Assembly: GCA_030340625.1 (NCBI GenBank) | Contig: JAOPHQ010001136.1 | Location: forward strand, 62,001-126,000 | Direction of reading: 5' to 3' | DNA: 64,000 nucleotides | DNA from: Merluccius polli | Taxonomy: Eukaryota > Chordata > Actinopteri > Gadiformes > Merlucciidae | Part shown: positions 11,501 through 23,351 of the stretch, in pieces | Layout of the letters: every line of letters starts with the position of its first letter | Numbering within the stretch: position 1 is the first letter of the stretch | Program-made: the position numbers and the translations under genes | The notes under the pieces: model-generated | Seen by the model: only the letters and a program-made list of their open reading frames with translations | Database searches by the model: none | What the model was told of the DNA's origin: nothing

Positions 11501-11504
11501 ACTA

Positions 11505-11880
11505 GAGGCTGACTGTAGAGTTGACTATGGCTGTGATTGTTTGGCTCAACCTGTTTGATTGGTTGTAGTTGGACTGTATAATTGTTTGACTGTATAGTTT
11601 GACTGTATAGTTTGCCTGTAGAGTTTGACTGTAGTTTGACTGTAGAGTTTGTCTGTAGAGTTTGTATGTAGTTTGACTGTAGAGTTTGTCTGTAGAGTTG
11701 GACTGTAGTTTCACTGTAGTTTCACTGTACACTGTACTGTAGTTTGTCTATAGAGTTTGACTGTAGAGTTTTACTGTAGTTTGTCTGTAGAGTTTGACTT
11801 CAAAGTTTGTAGAGTTTGACTGTAGAGTTTGACTTGTATGAGTCTGACCTTAGAGTTTGACTAGAGTCTGGCTGTAAAGG
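11505..11880. repeat. Degenerate GTAGAGTTTGACT minisatellite
   Basis: About 25 imperfect units of 10-20 bp built on TGTAGAGTTTGACTGTAG. No spacer structure, so it is a simple tandem array. Confidence 0.88.
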
Positions 11881-12589
11881 CCTTAGATGACTATAGATGA
11901 ACTGTAGACCGATTTAGGACATGTACGAACTCTGGTAATGGTTCAAGTATTCAAAGAAGCCTGGGCTATAATTGAGTATGGACGGAACATCATAAAGGCA
12001 GTGTAATCAGAGGAGGAGCCTGTGAATGTTAAGTAAGAAGGTATAGTCTTCCTGAACAAACTGTAGCTTGTTAGATGTTACACCTGATGTATTAACTGCA
12101 GAACTGGATTAGATATCTATTCACGTATTCATGTATTTCACACAGCCATTTCCAGAATGTTTTATTCGCTATTTGCTAAGAACAGTTAAACAGATTTTCA
12201 GAATGGAAGGTTTTTTTATTTAGTTCTGTGTTGTATCTAATTGTTTCTCCTCTGCACTCGTCTTATTATTGTTGTGAGAAGTAAACTTCCCCACGAGTAC
12301 CAATAAAGTTCAATCTAATCCAAAGTAGTAGCTATTGCAGAGAGCGGATGGTTCAAACCAGTCCATGGGGAAAGCATTCCTTCTACTTTCCATCTTTCTC
12401 CATCCACTTATCCACAGTTAACTGCCTCTACTCCCTAGTCAGTTAGTTACCTCTGTCAATTCAAATGTGATCTTTTTTTGTATCCTCCAGTGTTTTTAGA
12501 GCTGCTAAGTTCATATGAAGTATAGAATAAAACATTCAGTAAAATGCAATCTAGAAAATTATCAAATGCTATATGTTGCTGTCTGTGTG
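11881..12589. other. Non-coding, LINE tail remnant
   Basis: About 12278-12325 reads TTCCCCACGAGTACCAATAA then AGTTCAATCTAATC, resembling the 3' tail of a teleost L2/Rex-type LINE in plus orientation. Otherwise nothing recognised. Confidence 0.45.
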
Positions 12590-12768
12590 CAAGTGTGTGT
12601 GAGTTTGTGTTTGTGTGTGCACGAGTGTGTGTATGTGAGCGATTGTTTTTTTTAAATATCACCTTTTTCCTTTCCATTATCACATTGTGAGGTGGTATGT
12701 GTGTGTGTGTGTTGTGCTGTGTGCCCTTGTGTGTGTTTGTGTGTGTGTGTGTGTGTGCGTGTGTGCCC

Positions 12769-12806
<38 letters not shown>

Positions 12807-12921
12807 TACAGTAGCACCTCCTATAACTCCAGTCCAGAGGGATCCAGAGGGATAGGGTTCCAGACTGTTACACCATGGACACAAATAGAAGCGGGCAAGG
12901 GAGTCGGGAGCAAGACGTCAG

Positions 12922-12963
<42 letters not shown>
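12590..12963. repeat. (GT)n and (GA)n microsatellites
   Basis: Interrupted GT runs lie at 12590-12636 and 12697-12807, and a pure GA run at about 12924-12962. Frames over this stretch are repeat artefacts. Confidence 0.95.
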
Positions 12964-12966
<3 letters not shown>

Positions 12967-14095
12967 AGTTGCAGTGTTCACATATTATTAGTTCATGTAT
13001 TATTATGATTATTATTAGAGTTATGAATTAAATCTATTATGATCAGGGCATATGAGGACCAGAAATGTGGCCCATTTTCTCATGACCAGTGTGTTATAAA
13101 TAGCACGTCTATTACAAGTGGTCCTTCATGCCGGATTGTGTTGAAGCTGCTCCATGGCTACTTCAAGAGACTTTGGCGAGAGAGCCGAACCACAGTCCCT
13201 GTCTATGCCGTGCCCAGAGAGAGCTGACATCTGGAGGACTACATCGTAGGCCATCCCCTGCCACCACGTACTCAGCATAATATTGGAATCCTTCGGACCG
13301 CAACCCACAGGAACACTGTCCTCATGTTGTCAACACCAGCCAACATGCTGTTGCTGAGCCAGACATAACGACAGATGGGATAGGATGGAGCCCTGCATTA
13401 TGCAAGTCACCAACCAAATGAGGGAGCTCCAGATTGACGTAGTACCTATTCCCTTAGCTTTTCTGCTCAACTTCATCCCTCTAGTCTAGTGCATTCCACC
13501 GCCCATATCCCCCACTCTTTTCTAGTCTCCCCATTTTCTCTAGTGGTCACCAAGCAGAGCACCTGCAGCGCTTTGGGCATCTGATCCTGTGCCAACAACA
13601 TCACACCAGCTAAGCTCAGCTCAGCTTTTGCCTTTAGTTCTCCGGACCAGGCCACAGCCTGTTCTAGCTCCAGCTGCGAGCAACCATCAACCCGTTAGGC
13701 CAGCTGGGCCACAACCAGCTTTCCCTCCTGCCCAGCCCGTAATGGCAATAGCCTCCATACCTGCTTCCCAACAACCAGCCAGTGCAGCGCCTCCTGCTGG
13801 ACAGCAACACCATCTTCAGACACTGCATCAGCTTCCCCCCCAGTCTGCACCTTCATACCTTCAGTATAGACCACCAAATCATACACTGGGACCAGCTGAC
13901 CCTACCATTCTCAGCTTCATGGAAATGGCTATTGCATCAGCCGATGGTATCCCGTCGAAACATCACTTCTTTAGCTCCGGGAGGGAGAGTGATTGTATTT
14001 ATTTTGCCTTCTTGGCCCACATAGGCATTTATGTGAGGACTATAAATCAACCTTAAGCAGCCTACTGCCTATCAAGTAGCCAAATTATAAGTTCA
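12964..14095. other. Probable decayed 5' part of the BEL/Pao relic
   Basis: Frames here are short; 13589-14056 is Pro/Gln-rich (for example PAGQQHHLQTLHQLPPQ) with no domain. Its position directly before the BEL gag match makes it plausible as leader plus gag N-terminus, but homology is not visible by eye. Confidence 0.35.
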
Positions 14096-14850
14096 CAGCT
14101 CCATGCCTTACACTGCCACTATGGACACTCTGCAGCAGCGTTATGGCCAGCCACGTCAGTTGACTTAGGGGGAACTGAAGGCTATTCTGAGAATGCCAGC
14201 TGTTCGACCAGGAGATCCCAGTGGATTTGAGGATTTCTCTGCCGTAACACACTGGTGGGAATGTTGATCAACGTGGATGGGTGGCGCAGCCAGAGCTTAT
14301 GTGTGGATCACATGTGGACACGCTCTTCCGTAAACTACCCGGTAACTACAGGGACATCATCCGCAGTGGGTGTGATCGAACCTATACACTCCGCGACCTT
14401 GCTGAATGGTTAGATAAGAAGTCACAGGCTATTCAGGTAGCTAGGAAAGCATCTGAAGGCAACCAGTCACACCAGCAGCATAGAGAGTAGTACGCTACCA
14501 GGGCCCCTAAGAGCAAGCCAGCTGTCTATCGACAACGACAACCCCCCAGCTAGGCCTCCGCAACATACTGTACCTCCATCTACTGGGTCTCACCTTCACC
14601 TCCATCTATTGGGTCTCGCCTCTCATTCTCCAGCCAAACAAAAGCGCTTCAAACCCGACTGCCCTTACTGTTCCAATCAGGAGCATTACCTCAACGCCTG
14701 CACAGAGTTTGTCAAGCCCAACATTTAGGAGAGAGTAGCCTGGATAAAGGAGAAGAACAGATGTTTGAGCTGTTGGCATGCCCACAAGCCTGAAAGCTGC
14801 ACCCTCAAGAAACCTTGCCCCACATGCAACAAGCAGCATCTGTCAAAGGT
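14096..14850 (+). pseudogene. BEL/Pao gag relic with zinc knuckles
   Basis: Starts with the BEL gag signature ATMDTLQQRYGQPRQL and LKAILRMPAVRPGDPSGFED, then MCGSHVDTLFRKLPGNYRD. Further on, one frame gives CPYCSNQEHYLNACTEF (CX2CX4HX4C), RCLSCWHAHKPESCTLKK and CPTCNKQHL, the usual three knuckles before the BEL protease. It is broken by TAG near 14166, a shift near 14260 and TAG near 14727. Family assignment follows from the order gag core, then three Cys clusters. RT, protease and integrase of BEL type are not found. Confidence 0.82.
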
Positions 14851-15300
14851 GGACATTGTTACAAACTTTCCCGCCCACTCACGTCCCTGCAGGAGTTTTT
14901 GGGCATGGTTTACTTCTACCACCGATTTTTTTCCCCGCTGATCCGGCCCCTTTACGAGACCCTGAAAGGCAAGGCCGCCAGGCAAGCTGTGGAATGGAGC
15001 TATGCCTGCATGGCGGCAGATCAGGTTTCAGACCCGGACATTGAGGTGGTTACATCATTCCATGAAGGCTGCTCTCCAGGCCACCCTTAAGAACAGCGGC
15101 TGGGTGGACAGGCTCTCTTGGGTCATGGAAGATCTGCAAGCTTCGTCCACCGAGTTGATTTAAGGCCAACCGCTGCGGCCACAATTTGTCCCCCTTACTG
15201 CTCCTCCCGGCCCCCCGCTCCAGTTCTGCGGAGCCGTACTGGTTGGATGATTCGGGCCCTGACACGTTGACTTTCTTTCAGTTTTGGTGAATTCTGGGGT
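14851..15300 (+). pseudogene. Gypsy RT thumb and integrase C-terminal scraps
   Basis: Directly after the BEL knuckles the sequence reads LTSLQEFLGMVYFYHRFFSP and LIRPLYETLKGKAARQ, the RT thumb of a Ty3/gypsy (Mag-like) pol, not BEL. From about 15075 another frame reads ATLKNSGWVDRLSWVMEDLQ and SSTELI, the distal integrase of the same clade. RNase H and the integrase core are deleted. Either a chimeric element or nested insertions with deletions. Confidence 0.75.
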
Positions 15301-15308
15301 GGGGCGTA

Positions 15309-15660
15309 TGTAGCAAACCTTGTATGGACTTAAGGACATAATTCACTGAAACTTGTTTGTATTGTGTGTTCAGCACGAAAGGTTGGGTTATGGGACTCCT
15401 GGGGTTAGACAGTTCTCACGCTGATTCACGGTACGGATGACTCTTTCCCTTTAAGAGAATGATTTGTAATCATAGTAATGGCAGCGCCTTCTTGGTGTTA
15501 AAACAAATGTGATGACAGCGGGGATGAATGTGTGAATAGATGGACACAGAGGTGTGCAGCCAAGAGAAAACCGACTATGATTCTTTATTCCAGCGACTCC
15601 TACATTTGTGATATAATTTGTTTATATATATATCACTTATTTCACCACTTCATTATTATT
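15309..15660 (+). repeat. Possible 3' LTR of the chimeric relic
   Basis: TGTAGCAAACCTTG follows GGGGTGGGGCGTA, a purine-rich tract, at the expected place for a 3' LTR. No second copy is present in the window, so the right edge is a guess. Confidence 0.4.
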
Positions 15661-15904
15661 TATGGCAAATAATAAACCATGCACAGTACTGTATTCTGTA
15701 ATGAAATAAAATGTACATTTCATACACACCTAAATAAAGGTCACACAAGGCTGCTGGACATGGAAAAGACCAGTGAAACACATTTCATGAACAGAAATAG
15801 AGGACCTGACAACACTCAAAAAGGACATTAAAACATTAAAATAACAACATCTAAACAGAGCCCCTTAATTCCAGGTTTAAATACTACTACTTTAAGGTTT
15901 TCAT
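15661..15904. other. No feature seen
   Basis: AT-rich sequence without coding or repeat signal that I can recognise. Confidence 0.4.
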
Positions 15905-16165
15905 GTAAGAAAATAGCTGGTCTACATGTAGTTACATATGAGTCAGTAGAAAGGTAGCTGATCTACATGTAGTTACATTTGAGTCAGTAGAACGGTAGCT
16001 GGTCTACATGTAGTTACGTATGAGTCAGTAGAAAGGTAGCTGGTCTACATGTAGTTACATAGGAGTCAGTAGAAAGGTAGCTGGTCTACATTGTAGTTAC
16101 ATATGAGTCAGTAGAAAGGTAGCTGGTCTACATGTAGTTACATATGGGTCAGTAGAAAGGTAGTC
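15905..16165. repeat. 41-43 bp minisatellite, left block
   Basis: Six units of AGTAGAAAGGTAGCTGGTCT followed by ACATGTAGTTACATATGAGTC. The array continues at 23495-23580 on the other side of a MITE and an LTR element, so those elements interrupted one array. Confidence 0.9.
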
Positions 16166-17062
16166 TGGCTTACCGGATGTAGGTTGTTGGTATAACCCCG
16201 CCCAAGCCTTCCATTGGGCGACTGAAATAGTCGCCCAATGGCAGGCTCTGGGCAGGCTTATACCTTATACTTCTCCCCCTTCCGCCATCTGCCATCATTG
16301 CTGCATCCTGGGCTTAGCGCCGCCCAAGACGATTGTGATTGGTTAAAGAAATACAAACAAGACAGAGCGTTTTTTTCCCCTATACCAGAATGACAGTGAG
16401 TAGTGCCAGACAGTGGTGTAGTGGTCCCTGGAGAAGTGGGTATACCCTTTTTTAACACAGCCCAGAAAAACGCCCTGTTTTAGAAACAGTGACATGTAAG
16501 ACTACTCTTTTTAGTTTACCCAAAAATCTGTCAGTAGTATTTGCTCATTGTCACATAATTTCTGCTGCTTGATCTCAGGGAGGAAGGATTATGAAATTAC
16601 TCAACCAATACTGGCCCACAGACTAGTGAGAGACAACTATGCATTTTGAGTGAACTATTCCTTATTCCTGGAATGACACCTATTCTCTCACTTGGCAAGT
16701 CAGTAGTTTCTTTTGTAAACTGTCTTTGAACAGCTGATTTGCAACAGATAGCATGGGCCAGAGTGTGCCACTATTATAAAATTAACATGACTTGAGCAGG
16801 AGCAGTTTGTAGGTATTACTGTTCACACAGGTAGCCTGCATTAATTTAAAATATAGATGAGGCAAACATGGTGTTTCAGTTATTATTTGAACATTTATTT
16901 AAATAAAATATTTCAGATCTGAATTTGACAATGCATCCTTGTTCATAATTCACCTTAGATTAAAGAAAACGCAAATCATTCTCTTCCACACATCAAAACC
17001 AATCAGATAAACTCAAAAGTGCACTGTTGTAAAATTGAAATAAACACTATTTTAGCATAACT

Positions 17063-17144
<82 letters not shown>

Positions 17145-17281
17145 ATTGAACATCATCATTCAAATTATTCAACAAAACAATATGTAAAAAAACAACAGTA
17201 TTTAGTTTACAGGAAAAAATGGGCAATTTGGCTCGCAGATACTACTGAAGGGTGCGCATCAGGGGGGATTTAGAAGTTGGT
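16166..17281. mobile_element. Left part of an interrupted MITE-like element, with (TA)n
   Basis: Starts TAGTCTGGCTTACC inside the minisatellite and resumes after the LTR element, ending GGTCTGGCTATGCGAGACTA near 23491; the tips TAGTCTGGC and GCGAGACTA are inverted with one mismatch. The near-copies GTAGAAAGG and GTAAAAAGG flank it. A (TA)n run of about 38 units lies at 17065-17140. No transposase is visible. Confidence 0.6.
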
Positions 17282-17285
17282 ATAT

Positions 17286-17674
17286 TGTGGGGAAAGTGTT
17301 CCGAGGGAAGGAGGCCGCCGACAACAGGATCGCTTTTAAACTCACTTTATTTGTTTAGGTTTAGTTATCTTAATCTACCAAGCATGTGGGGAAAGTAAAT
17401 GTAAATGCCACGCGCGTGGAGAGATCGTCCACGCGTCCCTCTGGAGGTCTGCCTGAACGATTCTGATCCTAACCGGATGTTTCCGCCGGATGCCTCTGGG
17501 CAGGAGGCGTGGCCTCCATGACGCACAATGGCTAGCGTTAAGCGCCGCCCCCAGTATATTGTTTGCCGCCATCATGTGTTGAGGTGCAGTTACTACAACT
17601 TGTATATTTATTTCTACTCCTGGCTATGTGCAGATATTTTACAGCCTGATGATACATGTTATTAATTCGCAACA
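17286..17674 (-). repeat. 3' LTR (left copy) of the minus-oriented element
   Basis: Starts TGTGGGGAAAG and ends CGCAACA on the plus strand. It matches 22962-23347 almost throughout, differing mainly by small indels at the left end and one base in the ACGCGTCCC region. Confidence 0.93.
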
Positions 17675-17690
17675 GTCCCTCCTTGGTCAT
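17675..17690 (-). other. Polypurine tract
   Basis: On the minus strand GATGACCAAGGAGGGAC abuts the 3' LTR. Purine-rich AAGGAGGGA directly upstream of the LTR is the expected plus-strand primer. Confidence 0.7.
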
Positions 17691-18537
17691 CACTGATGAC
17701 CATACTATAAATTAATAATGCTATGTATCATGTAAGGTCTAAAAATGGTGAGTATAAATTCAAGCGAAAAGAAAAACATCAACATCACCAATCGACTTAG
17801 TTCGGGAAAACCTCTTCTAGACAGTAGGAAAACCTGTCGCATCTCTAAATTGGATGGCATTCACCTTGGTGTGTCTCAAAGAATACATGGGCCGTAGCCA
17901 ACAGTAGACAAATTATCATCACATCATACAATCCATATGTCATACCATTATCACAGTATCCCGAGGACAGAAAGGCATAGTAGTTAATGCATTGTAATTT
18001 CCCCATATGAAATCCCTTCAAATACTTATATGCATGTATAACCAAAATCGAATACCTCCATGTATAAGAACAGACATTACCCTGTTAGCAGCTCTGGCTA
18101 ACACAGAAGAGACATTATCGTGTTAGCAGCATTAACCCTATATAGATCTAAAAAACGCCCTGTAGACTAGCATGCAATTGCTCAGATGGTTTCCATGCAC
18201 GCAGGTTACTCAAAGATCATCAGTGTTATCCCCCGTATCTGTAGCCAACCTCAAGTCGGACAGTTCATGAATTCAATGCCCATCTTGTGATCCATAGGCA
18301 AGGCCCACACGCCAAGGTTACCAACACGTACCCATGTGTGCCTTCCCCACGGATCCACTCATCACCAGTAGTCAGAACATTTTAGCAGCGTCAAAAGATT
18401 CATCCGTTTCATTATTAAAGCAATCATGGGACTACAGCATAACACATTCCGTACTTATAATGCATTGTATTGACAACCGTGAAGCATACTGTGTATTTAA
18501 TAATTCAACATTCAAGTAAAACAGGTGCCATGTCCTC

Positions 18538-18831
18538 CTAGACACAGGTGCCGAACTCCAGGATATCAGGTACCACAGCCTGATCAAATCGGGGCGCTCC
18601 ACTGTCCCCTGCACACTCTCGGGTACACCTGGTCACCTTTCTCCACCCTGGTTGGTGGTTCGTCCTTTGGCTCTGCACTCTGTTTCTCGGAATTGTCAGT
18701 TTCTTGAATGTCCCGTTCACTCTTTCCACCATTCCCAGTGAATGTAACATAACTGCTTGTTTGATGGGTAACTGCTGCACCACCCGGTGTTGGCGCTGTA
18801 GTTTTGACACAGCAGTGGAAAGAGCTAACAA
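18538..18831 (-). pseudogene. Possible integrase or envelope scrap
   Basis: A 97-codon open frame in the element's sense. SLGMVERVNGTFKKL resembles the integrase motif that ends in VERMNGTLK, while STAVSKLQRQHRVV resembles a retroviral transmembrane heptad. Neither is backed by neighbouring motifs, so this is a weak assignment. Confidence 0.25.
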
Positions 18832-19064
18832 GTTAAGGTATTAAACACAGCATAACAGCATTAGGCGTTGTCGTAGTAATTCCCAATTTTCTATGTCAAT
18901 AAACTATTTAGCTTATGCATTAGATCCTTTCCCAACAGATTGCTGAAGTATTTCCCAATGATTACTTTAACCTGGTCCTTGCAAATGTTCAAAGACCATA
19001 TGTCTGACTTATGTAAATTCAACATTTAAACGAATAAAACAAAAAAACAAAAAATCTAAATGCA

Positions 19065-19222
19065 CAATTACTCCCCCCTTGAAAATAAAATGCAAAACTA
19101 TTCCCTCCTTGAAATAAAATATCCTTGCAAATAAGATACAAAAATATTCCCTCCTTGGAATAAAATACAAAAATAGTCCCTCCTTGAAGTAAAATACACT
19201 ACTTATTCCCTCCTCGTGACTT
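19065..19222 (-). repeat. Short tandem repeat of PPT-like units
   Basis: About five units of ATTCCCTCCTTGGAATAAAA plus TACAAAA, spacing about 35 bp. On the minus strand each unit presents CAAGGAGGGA, the core of the terminal polypurine tract. Confidence 0.8.
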
Positions 19223-20965
19223 TGAAAAAGTCACGTAAAATTAACACAAAGTTAAGCATGTTGCATTCATTCTTCCCGCTTGTATTGACCTTTATATATC
19301 GATGATATCATAAAGTATATGTACACGACAGTGATTCTGGGTCCTAGTTTATCAAGCTTTTTGGCACAACTATTTTAGTCTTCTAGCGTTACCTTTAAAT
19401 CTTATGCCCACATTATTTTATTTTACTTTTAGACTAGGTAAACTTATTCAATTGTTCTAATAAGGCCAAATTCATGAGCTAGTCTCACCCCACCGGAAAG
19501 AACTCTTCCCAGTTATCCTTTCAGCAGCTGAAGAGAGGTCTGTCCAGGTCGGGTTACCATCATCCAGTCGATAACCACCTCTAGGAGATGAAAAAAGAGT
19601 ATCATGACGGTAGAGAAGATCTCACCCCCCATCAGGATTAAGCACTTCTCTGCAATCCAGTCACTGCCAATGCACAACAAATCATAGTTATAGAGTGTTA
19701 ACATCTTTCAACATCAATCGCTTGTGAATAATCAATCATTAAAAGAATCAAAAAGAAAATTGAAAATATAGAGTGTAAAAACACATCACATTCAGATAAG
19801 ACCGTCAACCATGTTGCCTCCTAATATGAAACTTATCAACCGCTGGTAACAGGAATGTTCCTGCTGTTCATTTTGTGTATGGAGTCCATTTCAATGTCCA
19901 AATATGAGTTTGAGTCCATTTAGGGCAGGAACCCCAGATCAACTGTCCTCTCTCTAATGGACCCCCCTCCATTGTCCTGGGGGAAGAGAGACCAGAACCA
20001 ACCAGTATCTTTGCAAAGAAAACATCTAACACAATACAACAAACAATATGTATACAGTCGTTTCCATTATGGAATTATAGATCAGGCATGTCTTAATCCT
20101 ATATGGTCTTAATGATCTTATATCGTTATTAATCTAAGTAGTTCGAACCATATGTGAAAGTTATATCAAAACAAACTTGCATACAATGGTGAGTCAAACA
20201 ATAGGTAAATATGGTGAGTGAAGTTAAAATTGAATATATATGTAACCACACACAATCATTGAATAGTTTTGCTTACTAAAAATGGATATGGCTCAGATAA
20301 ACCAACCTCAATTTCCTCATTGTCATCGCCCAAGTCACCTCTAATAATCAAATGGCACCTGTGTGTGTGTCCCAGGTGAAAACCCTCTGGTCCATCTAAG
20401 AATCATAACCTCAGCAATGGTCAGCATCATTGAGCAAAAACAAAACATCGTATATAAAAACAAGACAATGGACACCACATTATGAAGGTAAACTGAGCAA
20501 CCCAAAAATTGACTGTATTAATTGTTACACCCCTACACTGTGTATCAGGTTATGACTCTACCACACTCCCATATCGTCGCTTGAGGCGGGAGAAAAGTCC
20601 CTAGACTGTTACCAGTCCCCAGCGCTGGTTGACCCCTGGACTACTGTGGACGAGTGGTAGAGGAGATAACTTCTGATTTAAATGAAACTATCAGATAGGG
20701 CCGTATTATGCCCATCAACCATCTTATGCACAAATACTCATGAGGGGGTACCAGGGGTTTGGGGCTTCATGTGACGTGACTGAGCTGTTGGTCTGCCATT
20801 TGTCCTATAAAGCACAAAACACTCAAACAGTTAAAAGTATAAAACAAATACACAAAGAAAACAAATCAACAGGAAACAAAAACAAATAACAGACATATAT
20901 ACATAGTTGACCTGATCTTTAACCGTCCAAATGTTCGCATCGCTTTCTTCATTATGTTTCATTAT

Positions 20966-21030
20966 GTCTATTATTATTATTATTATTATCATTAACATCA
21001 TTATTATTATTACCACTACTATTATAGGGT
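20966..21030. repeat. (TTA)n / (ATT)n microsatellite
   Basis: Interrupted TTA/ATT trinucleotide run inside the LTR element. Confidence 0.85.
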
Positions 21031-22460
21031 AAACCCCTACATAACTCTATAATGCCTCCCTCCTTTGTTAGATCTCCTTATCTAAATTACCTCCTGCGGC
21101 TTTATCTCTGCTCTGTCCCTCTCTCTCTAGACCACATTTCTCTCTTTACCTTCTTTAACTTTCTTTAACTTTCTTACACTTTCCCTTCTTCTATCCTTCT
21201 GTCTACTTCCCTCTGTCTTTCTAAATAAATCCTTTTGTTTTAAGAATCACCACTTACTGTCCCCATCTCATTGTGTCCTGTCCAACTGTCCTTTCCTCCT
21301 TTGTTAACCTTATGATTTCTTATCATTAATAAAAACAAAAATAGGTGTTCATGATCTTTCTTTGGAAGGGGCATGGAGGTCCCCTCCTTCTCTTAAGGTT
21401 AAAGGAAAGAATAAAACAAAGAGTTAATGTCAATTTTAACACCTTCCTATTACTGACAAGTTGATGCTTATGAATAATCAGTTTTTACACAACAACACTT
21501 TTTATCGCAGTAATGACATCTGTTAACATAGTTATTTATAAATGTATATGTCTAGATAATAACATTAAACCAAATTATTGTATTGGGCTCCATTCTGCCT
21601 TCTCCCCTTGCATTCTAGGAGTGCACAACTTCATTCACACTTCATTCATACTTGCAAACGCAGACTGGCAAACGCCATTCCTTTGTCCCCTTCTTCATGG
21701 TCAGTCGTCGGGGGAGGGGGAGGGGGAAAGTCTGGGTAGTCTGGGTGGGGGTAGGGGTGGTCGAGGGGTAGGGGGTCTTGGGGGCCATTTTGGGGACTCC
21801 CAAAATGGCTGACAGGGATTTGTAATCTATGCTCCCTGCTGTGTTACTAGGCCTACCAGTTAATATTGTGTATATGCCCAACTATGTGTGTGCCCATATG
21901 TACAAGTGCTCCAACTCCACTTGCACTGTTAGGTATATGTCTATAGGTTAGATAGATGAGTTTACCGTCTCTCCCTAGACTTAGCATAGCTCCACGTGGG
22001 CCAAATGGCTAAGAACAATGAGCCATAAACCACCCCCCGTGGTGGGCTATCTTCAGTTCTAAATACCTAGCATGTCCGCTAGCCCCACGTGTTAGCTTGT
22101 GTGGCACAAAAATGCTACCATCAACAAAGGAACAAAAGGCTAACCCACGTGTTGGGATCTCCAGTTACATGTACCATATTCTGCAGACAAAGCTAAGATG
22201 CACCCTAGCAAAGTTAGCAAGCGTTAGCACATGCAGGAGTATGTACACAAACGTGGGTTATTGTTTTACATGCAAGTTAGCGCAGCTCTGTGTGGGGAAT
22301 GTTATTATCGTCCCATTTTAGTTATCTCTTTGTTAGTAGAGTTCTATAACCACACGATCTCCTCACTCCACCTCCGTATTTACCACGTTATCATATGGGT
22401 CACAACCTTTGACCATTTTGACAATAAAAAAACATCTTGGGGACTTGAACCCACGATTCT

Positions 22461-22604
22461 TTAAAAAGAATTTGGAGTTTTAAACTCATCAGGACTTGAA
22501 CCTATATTGGGGACTTAAACCCGGGACTTGAACCTCGCTTTTTAAAAAGAATTTGGAGTTTTAAACTCATCAGGACTTGAACCTATATTGGGGACTTAAA
22601 CCCG
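22461..22604 (-). repeat. 63-bp direct repeat with tRNA T-arm-like motifs
   Basis: Two identical 63-bp copies at 22461-22523 and 22542-22604, 81 bp apart. On the minus strand they and their flank hold several GGTTCAAGTCC-type motifs, and the flank at about 22437-22452 reads GGGTTCAAGTCCCC, which fits a tRNA T-arm and pol III B-box. Confidence 0.8.
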
Positions 22605-22934
22605 CAAATACAATACTGATCACATGCTTGTTTTGTAATGGTCATATAATAACGACTAAATATTATCTAACTAACTCCAAAAGAGTTATGAGCGCCTGTT
22701 CATTTTTGCTTCGGCTTAACTGTAACGACTATGGACCGGAGAACCAAAGCTTTGCAACAACGTCCGCTAGTCACCTCTGTTACCTAATATTCTATAGATA
22801 ACTATGCAGTTTTTAGCCGTAGCAAAAGGAAACTGCTTACCTGTTTAATAGCCGGCTTGTAACAGAGGCGACGAGTGGGTACACCGTCGCGTGGCGAAAG
22901 CTCTCTAGCCCGAAACAAAGCCTCTCCGTTCACC

Positions 22935-22958
22935 TCGAATCACGTCGGGAAGTCACCA
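22935..22958 (-). other. Primer-binding site like tRNA-Trp
   Basis: The minus strand reads TGGTGACTTCCCGACGTGAT then TCGA, three bases inside the 5' LTR edge. The complement of the vertebrate tRNA-Trp 3' end is TGGTGACCCCGACGTGATT, so it matches except for a small change in the CTTCCC segment. Confidence 0.75.
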
Positions 22959-22961
22959 GAT

Positions 22962-23347
22962 TGTGGGGTTGTGTTCCGAGGAAGGAGGCCGCCGACACAG
23001 GAATCGCTTTTAACTCACTTTATTTGTTTAGGTTTAGTTATCTTAATCTACCAAGCATGTGGGGAAAGTAAATGTAAATGCCACGCGCGTGGAGAGATCG
23101 TCCGCGCGTCCCTCTGGAGGTCTGCCTGAACGATTCTGATCCTAACCGGATGTTTCCGCCGGATGCCTCTGGGCAGGAGGCGTGGCCTCCATGACGCACA
23201 ATGGCTAGCGTTAAGCGCCGCCCCCAGTATATTGTTTGCCGCCATCATGTGTTGAGGTGCAGTTACTACAACTTGTATATTTATTTCTACTCCTGGCTAT
23301 GTGCAGATATTTTACAGCCTGATGATACATGTTATTAATTCGCAACA
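22962..23347 (-). repeat. 5' LTR (right copy) of the minus-oriented element
   Basis: The plus strand starts TGTGGGGTTGTG and ends CGCAACA. Partner of 17286-17674. Followed by ATAT at 23348-23351, the target duplication. Confidence 0.93.
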
Positions 23348-23351
23348 ATAT

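Larger units (their letters stand above)
17286..23347 (-). mobile_element. Minus-oriented non-autonomous LTR retroelement, 6.06 kb
   Basis: LTRs at 17286-17674 (389 bp) and 22962-23347 (386 bp) differ at only a handful of positions and are flanked by ATAT at 17282-17285 and 23348-23351. Read on the minus strand each LTR starts TGTTGCGAATT and carries AATAAA. Next to the right LTR is a primer site like that of tRNA-Trp (22935-22958); next to the left LTR is the purine tract AAGGAGGGAC (minus strand). These agree on minus orientation. The 5.3 kb interior has no gag, protease or RT that I can recognise. Some fish endogenous retroviruses and LARD-type elements look like this; which one is unresolved. 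Confidence 0.85.

Noticed and set aside
18538..18831. A retroviral envelope gene in the LTR element
   Set aside because: Only one short frame with ambiguous motifs; no signal peptide, furin site, CX6CC or membrane anchor found.
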